Assembly (NCBI GenBank): GCA_002360945.1
Contig: DERO01000051.1
Coordinates: 24,067 to 88,066 of the forward strand
Length of the DNA stretch: 64,000 nt
DNA from: Leclercia adecarboxylata
GTDB lineage: Bacteria; Pseudomonadota; Gammaproteobacteria; Enterobacterales; Enterobacteriaceae
Direction: 5' to 3'
In this document: one piece after another, positions 8,246 to 19,350 of the stretch
Numbering within the stretch: the first letter of the stretch is position 1
Layout: each line of letters opens with the position of its first letter
Program-made: the position numbers and the translations under genes
Notes under the pieces: model-generated
Seen by the model: the letters and a program-made list of their open reading frames with translations, nothing else
Told to the model about the DNA's origin: nothing
The model's database searches: none

Positions 8246-9823
8246 ATGAAACGTATTCCCCATCAACTGATGGAGCTGAACAGCACTTTTATCTGGCACT
8301 GGCCCTGGTTTATTCAGGGGGTGAAAAGCGCGAAACAGCACGGTTTCACTGGGATCATCCTGCACCAACAGGAACTGCTTTCGATACTTGCGACGCCCTC
8401 GCCGTTAAGCCAGAAGCTCAACGTCGAGAACCTTATTCATCAGCAACATTACGCCCTGCAGTATTTAATCCGCGTCGATCGTTATCTGGCGGAAAATAAC
8501 CTGTCGTTCTGGCTTCAGGGTGAAGCCGCGCCCAATGACGACATTATTAAGCGTAAATTTCCTGAACTGACGTTCGACGAAAAAAGCGCGCACGATTTCT
8601 GGCACTCTTTTTATGCCGCGATATTGCATCCGCTATTACACGCCTTGCCCCATCTCAGCGGGCTTATTCTCAGTCTGACGACGCCGGACTTTCAGACCGC
8701 CCGCTGGCAGCAAAGCCTGCATGATGTCTGGAGCCTGCTGCGCGCTCGGGGCAAAAAGCTGATCCTGCGCGACTTCATTGATAACAGCTGGCCGCGCCAG
8801 CAGCTCTCTAACATTCTGGCGACGCTCCCGGACGACGTGCGCGCCTCGGTAAAAGCCACCGAGCTGGATTACCACCCCGGCTTTGCCAACCATCCGCACA
8901 TCGCCACTCTGCCAGGGCATAAAAAGTGGATCGAGTACGACCTCTTCGGCACCGGTTACGGCTGGACCGCGCTGCCGTGCTATCTGGCCGATGAGATCGG
9001 TGGCCGCTTAAGCTGGGCACTCAGCGCCGCCGAAAACGAAATCGAAGCTATTACCTCCCGCGTGAGCTGGCAGTGGCTGCCCGACAGCCGGGTGATGGAC
9101 TCCGCCAACGCCATCAACCTGTTCGGGCTTACCGCCGCCAACCAGGCCGCCGATGCGGCGCTGCCTGCCACCTTCGATCGCTGGGCGGAACACCATCAGC
9201 TCGGCTTTCGCTCCCTGCAGGACAAGCATCAGCTCTCGGCCATCGTCCATGCCAGCTACGACTGGTTGTGCAAAACGCCGAACCTCCTCGGGCGACGGCT
9301 GCACTATCAGAGCCAGATCCCGGAGAGCATTGCCCAGGCGCAGCAGTTGCTGCATATGGACACCCGCAGCGCTAACTGGCTGCACGCCTGGCAGCCGCTG
9401 ATGCCCACCGACGCTCCCGCGCTTGGCACAGAGCAGCGGGAGCAGATAGCGCTGGAGAAAGAGGCCGCCTGCTTCCTCGCAACACGCACGTTGCAAAATC
9501 TGCGTGAGCTGATGCCGCGTATAACCTGTCCGGACGATACTCTGGCCATCCTGCTCGCCGCCTGGCGCAGCGCGGAGATCTACAGCCAGATGTTCTCCCA
9601 CGTGGCCGCCGCGGTGACCGACGTGCTGTGGCTGGACCATTACGGCACTGACAGCCTGCCTGCGGATACCCTGCAGAAGCATCAGCAGCGGCTGCTTCAC
9701 TACGCCGACACCCTGGATCGCTGGCTGGTTGAGCCACCCACCAGCGGCCCGTTATTCCTGCCGCTGTTGCTGAGCCCGGAGCGGCTGGAGCGTTTTGCCA
9801 GAAGCCTGAGCGCGTCGCTGTGA
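8246..9823 (+). CDS. Uncharacterised protein with glycoside-hydrolase-like features
   Basis: 525-residue soluble protein without a signal peptide; I do not recognise it with certainty. The pattern of strand-helix repeats in the first 300 residues, and stretches such as HLSGLILSLTTPDF, WIEYDLFGTGYGW and GRLSWALSAAENEIEAITSR, look like a TIM barrel of the alpha-glucuronidase (GH67-like) type. The C-terminal 220 residues are mostly helical. AAGGTGG stands six bases before the ATG. Its start is only 47 bases from the divergent oxidoreductase gene, and with the solute-binding protein this suggests a small sugar-acid or oligosaccharide use module. No catalytic residue can be assigned, and the function is inferred from context only. 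Confidence 0.6.
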   Translation: MKRIPHQLMELNSTFIWHWPWFIQGVKSAKQHGFTGIILHQQELLSILATPSPLSQKLNVENLIHQQHYALQYLIRVDRYLAENNLSFWLQGEAAPNDDIIKRKFPELTFDEKSAHDFWHSFYAAILHPLLHALPHLSGLILSLTTPDFQTARWQQSLHDVWSLLRARGKKLILRDFIDNSWPRQQLSNILATLPDDVRASVKATELDYHPGFANHPHIATLPGHKKWIEYDLFGTGYGWTALPCYLADEIGGRLSWALSAAENEIEAITSRVSWQWLPDSRVMDSANAINLFGLTAANQAADAALPATFDRWAEHHQLGFRSLQDKHQLSAIVHASYDWLCKTPNLLGRRLHYQSQIPESIAQAQQLLHMDTRSANWLHAWQPLMPTDAPALGTEQREQIALEKEAACFLATRTLQNLRELMPRITCPDDTLAILLAAWRSAEIYSQMFSHVAAAVTDVLWLDHYGTDSLPADTLQKHQQRLLHYADTLDRWLVEPPTSGPLFLPLLLSPERLERFARSLSASL

Positions 9824-9930
9824 CTAAAGAATAAAAACTGAGACGGGGATTGTCTGTACGGCGGGGAGAGGGAAAGCCGGGGATTGACGTGAAATCGGGA
9901 AAAGTGTGATGGCCTTTGCGGATCGCAGAT

Positions 9931-9957
9931 AAAGCCTGTGATGTGCATCGGCTTTTT
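9931..9957 (+). terminator. Possible terminator after the 525-residue protein gene
   Basis: AAAGCC pairs with GGCTTT, with an inner GATG/CATC helix and a small bulge, ending in a five-T run (GGCTTTTTCC). It lies 108 bases after the stop. Confidence 0.5.
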
Positions 9958-9991
9958 CCGTTCTGGCGACGTGATAAACGTCACCAGAAGG

Positions 9992-10025
9992 GGAAAAAAA
10001 TGTGATCCCCGACCAGCGGCCGGGG
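9992..10025 (-). terminator. Terminator of the acs-yjcH-actP operon
   Basis: On the minus strand an 8-bp stem (CCCCGGCC with GGTCGGGG) and three-base loop follow the actP stop, then ATCACATTTTTTT. A further strong inverted repeat (TTCTGGCGACGT / ACGTCACCAGAA) lies at 9961-9989. Confidence 0.65.
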
Positions 10026-10033
10026 AGGGGATG

Positions 10034-11994
<1,961 letters not shown>

Positions 11995-12029
11995 CACAGA
12001 AGTCTCCGAGGTAAGGTAGGGCTTGTTTT

Positions 12030-12120
12030 TATCCCCTCTCCCTGAGGGAGAGGGTTAGGGTGAGGGGGGAAGGTGCGGTGGAATACCCTCACCCCGCCCT
12101 CTCCCAGAGGGAGAGGGAGA
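12030..12120. repeat. Inverted pair of family A repeats between acs and yjcH
   Basis: Two oppositely oriented copies of the CCTCTCCC...GGGAGAGGG unit (12031-12070 and 12082-12120) lie inside the acs-yjcH-actP operon. On RNA each forms a short hairpin, and the pair can also fold together. They may moderate how much of the acs transcript reaches yjcH-actP. Confidence 0.85.
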
Positions 12121-12129
12121 AAAGCGGTA

Positions 12130-14088
12130 TTACGATGGCATGGCGATGGCCTGCTTCTCTTCGAGCAGTTTGTCCACCACGCCAGGATCGGCGAGCGTAG
12201 AGGTATCGCCTAAGTTGCTGGTATCCCCCGCAGCGATTTTGCGCAGAATACGGCGCATGATCTTGCCGGAGCGGGTTTTCGGCAGCGAGTCGGTCCAGTG
12301 CAGCACGTCCGGGGTGGCAAGCGGGCCAATCTCTTTACGCACCCAGTTACGCACGTCGGTATACAGCTCCGGTGACGGCTCTTCGCCATGGTTCAGGGTG
12401 ACGTAGGCGTAGATCGCCTGGCCTTTGATGCTGTGCGGAATACCGACCACCGCCGCTTCGGCAATCTTCGGATGCGACACCAGCGCCGATTCGATCTCGG
12501 CGGTTCCCAGACGGTGGCCGGAGACGTTCAGCACGTCGTCCACGCGCCCGGTGATCCAGTAGTAACCATCCTCGTCACGACGCGCGCCGTCGCCGCTGAA
12601 GTACATGTTTTTGAAGGTGGAGAAGTAGGTCTGCTCGAAGCGATCGTGATCGCCAAACAGGGTCCGCGCCTGGCCCGGCCAGGAGTCGGTGATGACCAGG
12701 TTGCCCTCGGTGGCCCCGTCCAGCGGGTTACCTTCGTTATCCACCAGCGCAGGCTGGACGCCAAAGAACGGACGGGTTGCGGAGCCGGCTTTCAGCTGGG
12801 TGGCGCCCGGCAGCGGGGTGATCATGAACCCGCCGGTTTCGGTCTGCCACCAGGTGTCGACTACCGGGCACTTCCCGTTACCGATCTTCTTCCAGTACCA
12901 CTCCCAGGCTTCCGGGTTGATCGGCTCGCCCACGGATCCGAGGATGCGCAGGGAGGAGCGGTCGGTCCCTTCAATCGCCTTGTCGCCTTCGGCCATCAGC
13001 GCGCGGATCGCGGTTGGAGCGGTGTAGAGAATATTGACCTGATGCTTATCCACCACCTGGCTCATACGCGCCGGGGTCGGCCAGTTGGGCACCCCTTCGA
13101 ACATCAGGGTGGTCGCACCGCACGCCAGCGGGCCGTACAGCAGGTAGCTGTGACCGGTGACCCAGCCCACGTCGGCGGTACACCAGTAGATATCGCCCTG
13201 ATGATAATCAAAGACATACTTGAAGGTGGTGGCGGCATAGACCAGATAGCCGCCGGTGGTGTGCAGCACACCCTTCGGCTTGCCGGTGGATCCGGAGGTA
13301 TAAAGGATAAACAGCGGATCTTCCGCGTTCATCGCTTCCGGCTGGTGCTGGTCGCTGGCCTGCTCGATCAGGTCGCTCCACCACAGGTCGCGGCCTTCAT
13401 GCCATTCAATGGCATTGCCGGTGCGCTTCAGCACAATCACGCTGTTAACGCTGTTCACATTCGGGTTTTTCAGCGCATCGTCGACGTTCTTTTTCAGCGG
13501 AACGGCACGGCCAGCACGCACGCCTTCATCGGCGGTGATCACCAGTTTTGAGCTGGAGTCGATAATGCGTCCGGCCACCGCTTCCGGCGAGAAGCCGCCG
13601 AAGATCACGGAGTGCACGGCACCGATGCGGGCGCAGGCCAGCATCGCCACGGCCGCTTCCGGCACCATCGGCATATAGATAGCCACCACGTCGCCTTTTT
13701 TGATGCCCTGCGCCAGCAGCACATTGGCAAAGCGGCAGACATCGCGGTGCAGTTCACGGTAGGTGATATTTTTGCTCTGGGTGGCGTCATCGCCCTCCCA
13801 GATAATCGCCGTCTGGTCGCCGCGCTCGGCGAGGTGACGATCCAGGCAGTTGGCGGCGAGGTTCAGCGTGCCGTCTTCATACCATTTAATAGAGACGTTG
13901 CCGGGCGCAAAAGAGGTGTTCTTGACCGTCTGATACGGGGTGATCCAGTCAAGGATCTTGCCCTGCTCGCCCCAGAAGGCGTCAGGGTTGGTAATAGACA
14001 GTTGATACTTCTCCTGGTACTGCTCCGGGTTAATCAGGCAGCGGTCCGCAATATTTGCGGGAATGTCGTGTTTATGGACCTGGCTCAT
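12130..14088 (-). CDS. acs: Acetyl-CoA synthetase
   Basis: AMP-forming acetate:CoA ligase, which activates acetate to acetyl-CoA through acetyl-AMP and drives high-affinity acetate scavenging. The 652-residue length equals E. coli Acs. The adenylate-forming P-loop-like motif [11 protein letters not shown] stands near residue 265. The C-terminal [11 protein letters not shown] motif carries the catalytic lysine (K609 in E. coli numbering) that Pat acetylates and CobB deacetylates. An AAGGAG site precedes the ATG. It is the first gene of the operon with yjcH and actP. The upstream region has a CRP-like site at the position known for the E. coli acs P2 promoter. Confidence 0.97.
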   Translation of the reverse strand: MSQVHKHDIPANIADRCLINPEQYQEKYQLSITNPDAFWGEQGKILDWITPYQTVKNTSFAPGNVSIKWYEDGTLNLAANCLDRHLAERGDQTAIIWEGDDATQSKNITYRELHRDVCRFANVLLAQGIKKGDVVAIYMPMVPEAAVAMLACARIGAVHSVIFGGFSPEAVAGRIIDSSSKLVITADEGVRAGRAVPLKKNVDDALKNPNVNSVNSVIVLKRTGNAIEWHEGRDLWWSDLIEQASDQHQPEAMNAEDPLFILYTSGSTGKPKGVLHTTGGYLVYAATTFKYVFDYHQGDIYWCTADVGWVTGHSYLLYGPLACGATTLMFEGVPNWPTPARMSQVVDKHQVNILYTAPTAIRALMAEGDKAIEGTDRSSLRILGSVGEPINPEAWEWYWKKIGNGKCPVVDTWWQTETGGFMITPLPGATQLKAGSATRPFFGVQPALVDNEGNPLDGATEGNLVITDSWPGQARTLFGDHDRFEQTYFSTFKNMYFSGDGARRDEDGYYWITGRVDDVLNVSGHRLGTAEIESALVSHPKIAEAAVVGIPHSIKGQAIYAYVTLNHGEEPSPELYTDVRNWVRKEIGPLATPDVLHWTDSLPKTRSGKIMRRILRKIAAGDTSNLGDTSTLADPGVVDKLLEEKQAIAMPS

Positions 14089-14508
14089 GGTTTTTGTTCT
14101 CCTTGTAGAATGTTAATAATATGTCGCAAAAACGTTAATAGTAGGGGCTTTGGAAGCTTTGTTTACTATTTGGGCGACAGATCACGCAAAAATTAAAGAG
14201 TTCGAAAATTGAGCAAATGACACTTTGAAGAAAAATAATTACTCTTGCGGATTATTTGCATTTATGGATAAAAAAGCGTTTTTATAACAAAAGGTTATTT
14301 ATCATCACTAATACAAATTAGCGTAATAACGCCTTTTGTCAGTCAAATGCCTTGTTCTTAAAGGCTTGCGCAGCATGCCGTGCAAATGGTACTGATACCG
14401 CGCGTTAAAAAACCCCATAAATGAACGCAACACAATTCATACCCTTTCAGTATGTGTCGTCCCCATCGTTTTACGAGTACGAACACTTCATTGAGGAAGT
14501 TTCTTGTC
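14089..14508. other. acs-gltP divergent intergenic region (no gene; nrf operon absent)
   Basis: These 420 bases hold no convincing coding sequence and are AT-rich. They carry the acs promoter region on the left and the gltP leader on the right, with a small palindrome CATACCCTTTCAGTATG at about 14438. In E. coli the seven-gene nrfABCDEFG operon lies here between acs and gltP; nothing of it remains. Confidence 0.8.
14171..14186 (-). promoter_or_regulatory. Candidate CRP site I of the acs promoter
   Basis: CGTGATCTGTCGCCCA (minus strand) resembles the CRP consensus, with a good left half. If the acs P2 start lies about 20 bases before the ATG as in E. coli, this site is centred near -69.5, the position of CRP site I there. 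A second CRP site could not be placed. Confidence 0.5.
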
Positions 14509-15822
14509 ATGAAAAATTTGAAAGTCAGCCTGGCCTGGCAAATTTTGCTGGCCCTTGTGCTGGGTATCTTGCTGGGTAGTTATCTGCATTATCACAGTGA
14601 CAGCCGCGAATGGCTGATCGCCAACTTACTGTCGCCTGCCGGTGATATCTTTATCCATCTGATCAAGATGATTGTGGTGCCGATTGTCATCTCGACGCTG
14701 GTGGTAGGGATTGCCGGGGTCGGTGACGCGAAGCAGCTCGGCCGCATCGGCGCAAAAACCATCCTTTATTTCGAAGTGATCACTACGGTGGCCATCATTC
14801 TCGGCATCACGCTGGCGAACCTGTTCCAGCCTGGCGCGGGCATTGATATGTCGCAGCTGGCGACGGTGGATATTTCGAAATACCAAAGCACGACCGCAGA
14901 TGTGCAAAGCCATGCTCATGGCCTGATGGGAACTATCCTGTCGCTGGTGCCGACCAATATCGTAGCGTCGATGGCGAAAGGCGAAATGCTGCCGATCATC
15001 TTCTTCTCGGTGCTGTTTGGTCTGGGACTCTCTTCTCTGCCAGCGACGCATCGCGAACCACTGGTGACCGTTTTCCGCTCTATCTCCGAAACCATGTTTA
15101 AAGTGACCCACATGGTGATGCGCTACGCGCCGGTAGGGGTGTTTGCGCTTATCGCCGTCACCGTGGCGAATTTCGGTTTTGCCTCCCTGTGGCCGCTGGC
15201 GAAGCTGGTGCTGCTGGTGCACTTCGCCATCCTGTTCTTCGCCCTGGTGGTGCTGGGGCTGGTGGCGCGGATGTGTGGCCTGAGCATCTGGATCCTGATC
15301 CGTATCCTGAAGGACGAGCTGATTCTGGCGTACTCCACCGCCAGCTCCGAGAGCGTGCTGCCGCGTATTATTGAGAAGATGGAAGCCTACGGGGCGCCTG
15401 CGTCGATCACCAGCTTCGTGGTGCCGACCGGGTACTCGTTTAACCTCGACGGCTCCACGCTGTACCAGAGTATTGCGGCCATCTTTATTGCCCAGTTGTA
15501 CGGCATCGACCTCTCCCTGTGGCAGGAGATCGTGCTGGTGCTGACGCTGATGGTGACCTCAAAAGGGATTGCCGGCGTGCCGGGCGTCTCCTTTGTGGTG
15601 CTGCTGGCGACCCTGGGAAGCGTGGGTATTCCGCTGGAAGGACTGGCGTTTATCGCCGGTGTTGACCGTATCCTCGACATGGCGCGTACCGCGCTGAACG
15701 TGGTGGGTAATGCGCTGGCGGTGCTGGTGATTGCCAAGTGGGAACACAAGTTCGACCGCAAGAAAGCCCTGGCGTATGAACGCGAGGTGCTGGGTCGTTT
15801 CGATAAGACCGCAGACCAGTAA
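14509..15822 (+). CDS. gltP: Proton/glutamate-aspartate symporter GltP
   Basis: Inner-membrane carrier of the DAACS (SLC1-like) family, importing glutamate and aspartate with protons. The 437-residue protein is nearly identical to E. coli GltP. It includes the serine-rich reentrant loop AYSTASSESVLP, the NLDGSTLYQS motif of the substrate site and the ending LGRFDKTADQ. The start at 14509 matches E. coli; the 19-residue longer frame is not supported. GAGGA lies about twelve bases upstream. It is a single-gene unit between the acs region and a long palindrome that probably ends transcription. Confidence 0.96.
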   Translation: MKNLKVSLAWQILLALVLGILLGSYLHYHSDSREWLIANLLSPAGDIFIHLIKMIVVPIVISTLVVGIAGVGDAKQLGRIGAKTILYFEVITTVAIILGITLANLFQPGAGIDMSQLATVDISKYQSTTADVQSHAHGLMGTILSLVPTNIVASMAKGEMLPIIFFSVLFGLGLSSLPATHREPLVTVFRSISETMFKVTHMVMRYAPVGVFALIAVTVANFGFASLWPLAKLVLLVHFAILFFALVVLGLVARMCGLSIWILIRILKDELILAYSTASSESVLPRIIEKMEAYGAPASITSFVVPTGYSFNLDGSTLYQSIAAIFIAQLYGIDLSLWQEIVLVLTLMVTSKGIAGVPGVSFVVLLATLGSVGIPLEGLAFIAGVDRILDMARTALNVVGNALAVLVIAKWEHKFDRKKALAYEREVLGRFDKTADQ

Positions 15823-15828
15823 AGTACA

Positions 15829-15884
15829 TTGCCCGGCCTACGGTCCCGTAGGCCGGGCAAGCGAAGCGCCCCCGGCACGCAGAC
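15829..15884. repeat. REP-type palindrome (family B) after gltP, probable terminator
   Basis: A perfect 15-bp inverted repeat (TTGCCCGGCCTACGG / CCGTAGGCCGGGCAA, 15829-15860) with a two-base loop is followed by REP-like GCGAAGCGCCCCCGGC. It lies between convergent gltP and yjcO and probably blocks read-through both ways, though it lacks a T-run. Confidence 0.85.
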
Positions 15885-15888
15885 CGCA

Positions 15889-16563
15889 CTACTCCCCGCT
15901 TAACGCCTCAAACTCCTCGCATCCGGTATCAAAGCCTTCGCTACAGCTCAGATTTAACCAGTACAACGCCTTCTGTTTATTCGGGGTGATAAAGCCGTCC
16001 TCGCCCTGCTGAAACACCTGACCCGCCCAATACTCCGCGTAACCCGTACGCGAGAGGGTGGAACTCTGCTTAAACCACTGCGCGGCCTGCACATCATCCT
16101 GCGCCACCTCCGCGCCGTTGGCGTAGATCAGCCCCAGCAACAGCTGGGCATCAACGGCGGCGTCATCTTCGGTATTCTCTGCCACTTTATGCAGCAAGCT
16201 CAGCGCCTGCGGGTAGTCGGTTTTCCCGGCCCGGGTATTGACCAGCAAACGCGCCAGCATCACCGCACCTGGCGAGCTGCCCGCCACGGTGGCCTGCTGC
16301 GCCAGCCCTTTGGCCTGGGCTAAATCGCCGTGCTTAAACTTGATTTGCGACAGGAGCGCCATGGCATCCACGTCGCCGTTTTTGGCGGCTTTTTCGGCCC
16401 AGGTTTCGGCCTGCTTATCATCACCCGAACTGTAATACGTTTCGGCAAGGTAATACTGAGCCCGGCTGTCGCCCGCCTCAGCCTGCTTCAGGTACTGGCT
16501 GCCAATCTCCTCGGCGCCTGCCAGGGAAGAAAACAGGATCAACAACAGATAAAGAGGTTTCAT
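15889..16563 (-). CDS. yjcO: Periplasmic Sel1-like repeat protein YjcO
   Basis: Predicted secreted 224-residue protein. A signal peptide (residues 1-17, ending SSLAGA) precedes Sel1-like (TPR-related) helical repeats such as AQYYLAETYYSSGDDKQAETWAEKA and LLLGLIYANGAEVAQDD. The end WLNLSCSEGFDTGCEEFEAL, with its cysteine pair, matches E. coli YjcO. Sel1 repeats mediate protein contacts, but no partner is known. The order gltP-yjcO-fdhF is as in E. coli, except that a hok/sok locus now lies between yjcO and fdhF. Confidence 0.92.
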   Translation of the reverse strand: MKPLYLLLILFSSLAGAEEIGSQYLKQAEAGDSRAQYYLAETYYSSGDDKQAETWAEKAAKNGDVDAMALLSQIKFKHGDLAQAKGLAQQATVAGSSPGAVMLARLLVNTRAGKTDYPQALSLLHKVAENTEDDAAVDAQLLLGLIYANGAEVAQDDVQAAQWFKQSSTLSRTGYAEYWAGQVFQQGEDGFITPNKQKALYWLNLSCSEGFDTGCEEFEALSGE

Positions 16564-16680
16564 GCGTTATTTTCATAGGGATAGATAACGGGCAGTATAA
16601 GCGCGGGAAGAGCAGAAAAAAATGGGTGCGTTAAGACCTCCACTCCCCCACAAGCCGGGCGGGTTTCCCCGCCGCTGACG

Positions 16681-16833
16681 TTAGCCTGCTGCGCAGGCTA
16701 ATTTAGCCGCCACTTCGTGTTGTTTCGTCTTTATTGTCAGTTCGCATAACTTCCCGCGATTAATAAAGGTGAATATCACGATGGTCAGACAGATAATAAA
16801 TATTATCCCTAACGCTGCTTTTAATGGCGTCAT
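16681..16833 (-). CDS. Hok/Gef-family type I toxin (50 residues)
   Basis: Short gene below the usual ORF size limit. It encodes a 50-residue peptide: charged N-terminus, one membrane helix (about 6-26, ALGIIFIICLTIVIFTFINR) and a periplasmic tail with LCEL and EVAAKLACAAG. That is the Hok/Gef layout, with conserved cysteines at about 16, 31 and 47 and the EVAA motif. Hok peptides depolarise the inner membrane. A strong AAGGAG lies eight bases before the ATG. The upstream mRNA has the hok-type fold-back sequences, and an antisense RNA gene is visible on the other strand. No gene name of the hokA-E series is assigned. It sits between yjcO and fdhF. Confidence 0.88.
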   Translation of the reverse strand: MTPLKAALGIIFIICLTIVIFTFINRGKLCELTIKTKQHEVAAKLACAAG

Positions 16834-16880
16834 GCCTTTTACTCCTTGCTAAGAAAAGAATAAGAGGCTATCCTCGACTT

Positions 16881-16931
16881 GTTTGGAGTTGAGGGATAGC
16901 CCCGGTTAATGGAAACATTTCCGGGGTTTTT
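16881..16931 (+). ncRNA. Sok-like antisense RNA of the hok locus
   Basis: On the + strand, opposite the hok leader, TTGCTA (16846-16851) and TATCCT (16869-16874) form a promoter with a 17-bp spacer. About seven bases later an RNA of about 50 bases would start. It ends in a clear terminator: CCCCGG (16900-16905), a 15-base loop and CCGGGG (16921-16926), then TTTTT. The GATAGCCCCG and GGTTAATG segments are shared with plasmid R1 Sok. It would pair with the hok leader and block translation. The exact 5' end is inferred. Confidence 0.75.
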
Positions 16932-16933
16932 CA

Positions 16934-16968
16934 CTTTCTGTCCCTCAACTTATGCTCAAGACAGAAAG
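16934..16968 (-). promoter_or_regulatory. hok mRNA leader fold-back element
   Basis: A 9-bp inverted repeat CTTTCTGTC / GACAGAAAG with a 17-base loop lies in the hok leader, as in plasmid R1 hok mRNA where GGCTTTCTGCC pairs with GGCAGAAAG. Its presence supports a real hok/sok locus. The segment from here to about 17000 is the likely 5' part of the hok transcript. Confidence 0.65.
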
Positions 16969-17103
16969 CCTTAAGCACCCGTCGGTAATCTTATCCCTAT
17001 GAACTAAAAAGAAAAGATGTAATTCAATTTGTGGGCAATTACATTTATCTGGAATCATGCTCGCAAAATAATATTCGCCATATTCCGTTGTTATTATGCA
17101 AAT

Positions 17104-17134
17104 AAAAGCGGGGTGAATATTTCACCCCGCTTTT
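17104..17134 (-). terminator. Terminator of fdhF
   Basis: AAAAGCGGGGTGAA pairs with TTCACCCCGCTTTT across a three-base loop. T-runs flank it on both strands. It lies 22 bases past the fdhF stop and shields the hok locus from fdhF transcription. Confidence 0.9.
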
Positions 17135-17156
17135 ATTAATTGCTCCTTTAATTGCA

Positions 17157-19304
17157 TCAACCCATCGCGGTTTCCCGTAACGCTTTTTTCAGCTTATTAT
17201 ATTCATCAATCACATATTGCTCGGCGGCAACCTGATCCGCTATCGGCTCGACGCGCACGGCACAATATTTATATTCCGGCGTTTTGGTTATCGGGCTCAG
17301 GTTTTCCGTCACCAGCTCGTTGCAGGCCCCGATCCACCACTGATAGGTCATGTACACCGCCCCGACGTTTGGCCGATCGCTTACCTGGGCCCGGGTAATG
17401 ACCCGCCCTTTGCGCGACGTGACCCACACCAGCGCCTCATCATCAATGCCCAGCCGTGCGGCATCTTCGGTGTTGATCTGCACATAGCCGGGCTCATCGG
17501 CCAGCGCCGACAGGGCCGCACAGTTGCCGGTCATCGAGCGGCAGGAGTAGTGACCCACTTCGCGCACGGTGGAGAGCACCAGCGGATACTCTGGCGACAG
17601 CTTGTCTATCGGTGCCATCCAGTCGCAGGTGAAGAACTGCGCCAGCCCGTTCGGGGTATCGAATTTTTCCGCAAACAGGTACGAGGTGCCCTGGTCCTCC
17701 GGCGATTCGTCCCGGCACGGCCACTGGATGTAGCCCAGCTCGCCCATCTTCTCGTAGGTCGCCCCTTTAAAGCCCGGACAGAGCTGGCGCAGCTCATCCC
17801 AGATTTGCTGCGTGTTGTCGTAATGCATTGGATAACCCATCCGGGTCGCAATCTCGCTGACGATCTGCCAGTCGGTTTTCAAATCCCACTTCGGCTCGAC
17901 GGCCTTAAAGAAGCGCTGGAAGCCGCGATCGGCCGCGGTATAGACCCCTTCATGCTCGCCCCAGGAGGTGGAGGGCAGGATAACATCCGCCACCGCCGCG
18001 GTTTTGGTCATAAAGATATCCTGGACAATCACCAGCTCGAGATCCTCAAACGCTTTCCGCACCGCCGACAGCTCGGCATCGGTCTGGAGCGGATCTTCCC
18101 CCATGATGTACGCCGCCCGCACCTCTTTGTGCGCCACGCGGTGCGGCAGCTCGCTGATACGGTAGCCGGGGTGCGCCGGCAGGCTCTCCACGCCCCAGGC
18201 CCTGGCGAATTTCTCGCGGTTTTCCGGGAATTTAACAAACTGGTAGCCCGGATAGGTATCCGGCAGCGCCCCCATGTCACAGGCACCCTGCACATTATTC
18301 TGCCCGCGCACCGGATTGACTCCGACGTGGGCTTTGCCGAGGTTGCCGGTCAGCATGGCGAGACTAGTGAGCGCACGGACGGTCTCTACCCCCTGCCAGA
18401 ATTGCGTAACGCCCATCCCCCACAGCAGGGTAGCCGTTTTCGCCCCTGCATAGAGCCGCGCCGCCTGGCGGATCTCCCGCGCGCTTACGCCGGTAATGGC
18501 CTCGACCGACTCCGGCGTGTAACGTTCGACAATCTGACGATACGCATCAAAGCCTTCCGTGCGGGTGGCAACGAAGGCCCGATCGTAGAGCTCCTCCGTG
18601 ATAATCACGTGGCCGATGGCGTTGAGCAGGGCGATGTTCGAGCCGTTTCGCAACGCGATATGCATATCGGCAATACGCGCGGTTTCGATGCGCCGCGGAT
18701 CGCAGACGATAATTTTTGCCCCGTTCTGCTTCGCGCGCAGAATATGATTGGCGACGATGGGGTGCGAATCTGCCGGGTTATAGCCAAAAATAAACACCAG
18801 ATCGGTGTCATCAATCTCGTTGATGGCATTGCTCATGGCGCCATTGCCGACCGACTGGTGCAGACCTGCAACCGAGGGGCCGTGTCAGACGCGTGCGCAG
18901 CAGTCGACGTTATTGGTGCCAATCACCGCGCGGGCAAATTTTTGCATAATGTAGTTGGTTTCATTCCCGGTGCCGCGCGAGGAGCCGGTGGTCTGGATCG
19001 CATCCGGACCGTGCTGCGCTTTAATTTCGCTGAGGCGGCGGGCGACATAGTCCAGCGCCTCCTCCCAGGAGACAGCCTCCAGCCTGCCGCCGCGAACGCG
19101 CCGGATCATCGGGGTCTTCAGCCGCGGGGTGAGGATTTGCGTGTCGTTGATAAAATCCCAGCCGTAATAACCCTTCAGGCACAGCGTGCCCTGGTTGGTT
19201 TTCCCTTCGGCCGCCTCCGCGCGGACGATGCTGCCGTTATCGACCACCAGGTTGATCTTGCATCCTGAGGCGCAATAGGGGCACACCGTGATGACGTTTT
19301 TCAT
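17157..19304 (-). CDS. fdhF: Formate dehydrogenase H, selenocysteine-containing
   Basis: Cytoplasmic molybdenum enzyme that oxidises formate to CO2 and passes electrons to hydrogenase 3 in the formate hydrogenlyase complex. Ordinary translation breaks the gene into two frames at a TGA (18885-18887). Read as selenocysteine it gives 715 residues, the E. coli FdhF length, with CCARV-U-HGPSVAG around U140. C8, C11, C15 and C42 (CPYCASGC...LCLKG) bind the 4Fe-4S cluster; the rest is the bis-MGD domain, nearly identical to E. coli. The start at 19304 has AGGAG upstream and matches E. coli. It is a single-gene unit with a sigma-54 promoter. Confidence 0.96.
18846..18884 (-). promoter_or_regulatory. 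SECIS element for UGA decoding in fdhF
   Basis: Directly after the in-frame TGA, the minus strand carries the fdhF SECIS hairpin. Its apical part GGTTGCAGGTCTGCACC (18857-18873) is identical to the E. coli loop region bound by SelB. It lies inside the coding sequence. Confidence 0.92.
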
Positions 19305-19350
19305 CGGTCTCGCTCCTGATGTAAATGATGCTGACATGTCGGTTTAGTAT

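Noticed and set aside
12388..13551. 387-codon plus-strand frame inside acs
   Set aside because: Antisense shadow; acs is conserved over its full length on the minus strand.
17217..19268. 683-codon plus-strand frame across fdhF
   Set aside because: Antisense shadow of fdhF; fdhF itself is unmistakable and the shadow has no family resemblance.
17157..19337. Apparent frame break splitting formate dehydrogenase into 150- and 559-residue pieces
   Set aside because: The break is the selenocysteine UGA at 18885-18887, followed by a SECIS hairpin identical in its loop to E. coli; this is one gene, not a pseudogene.
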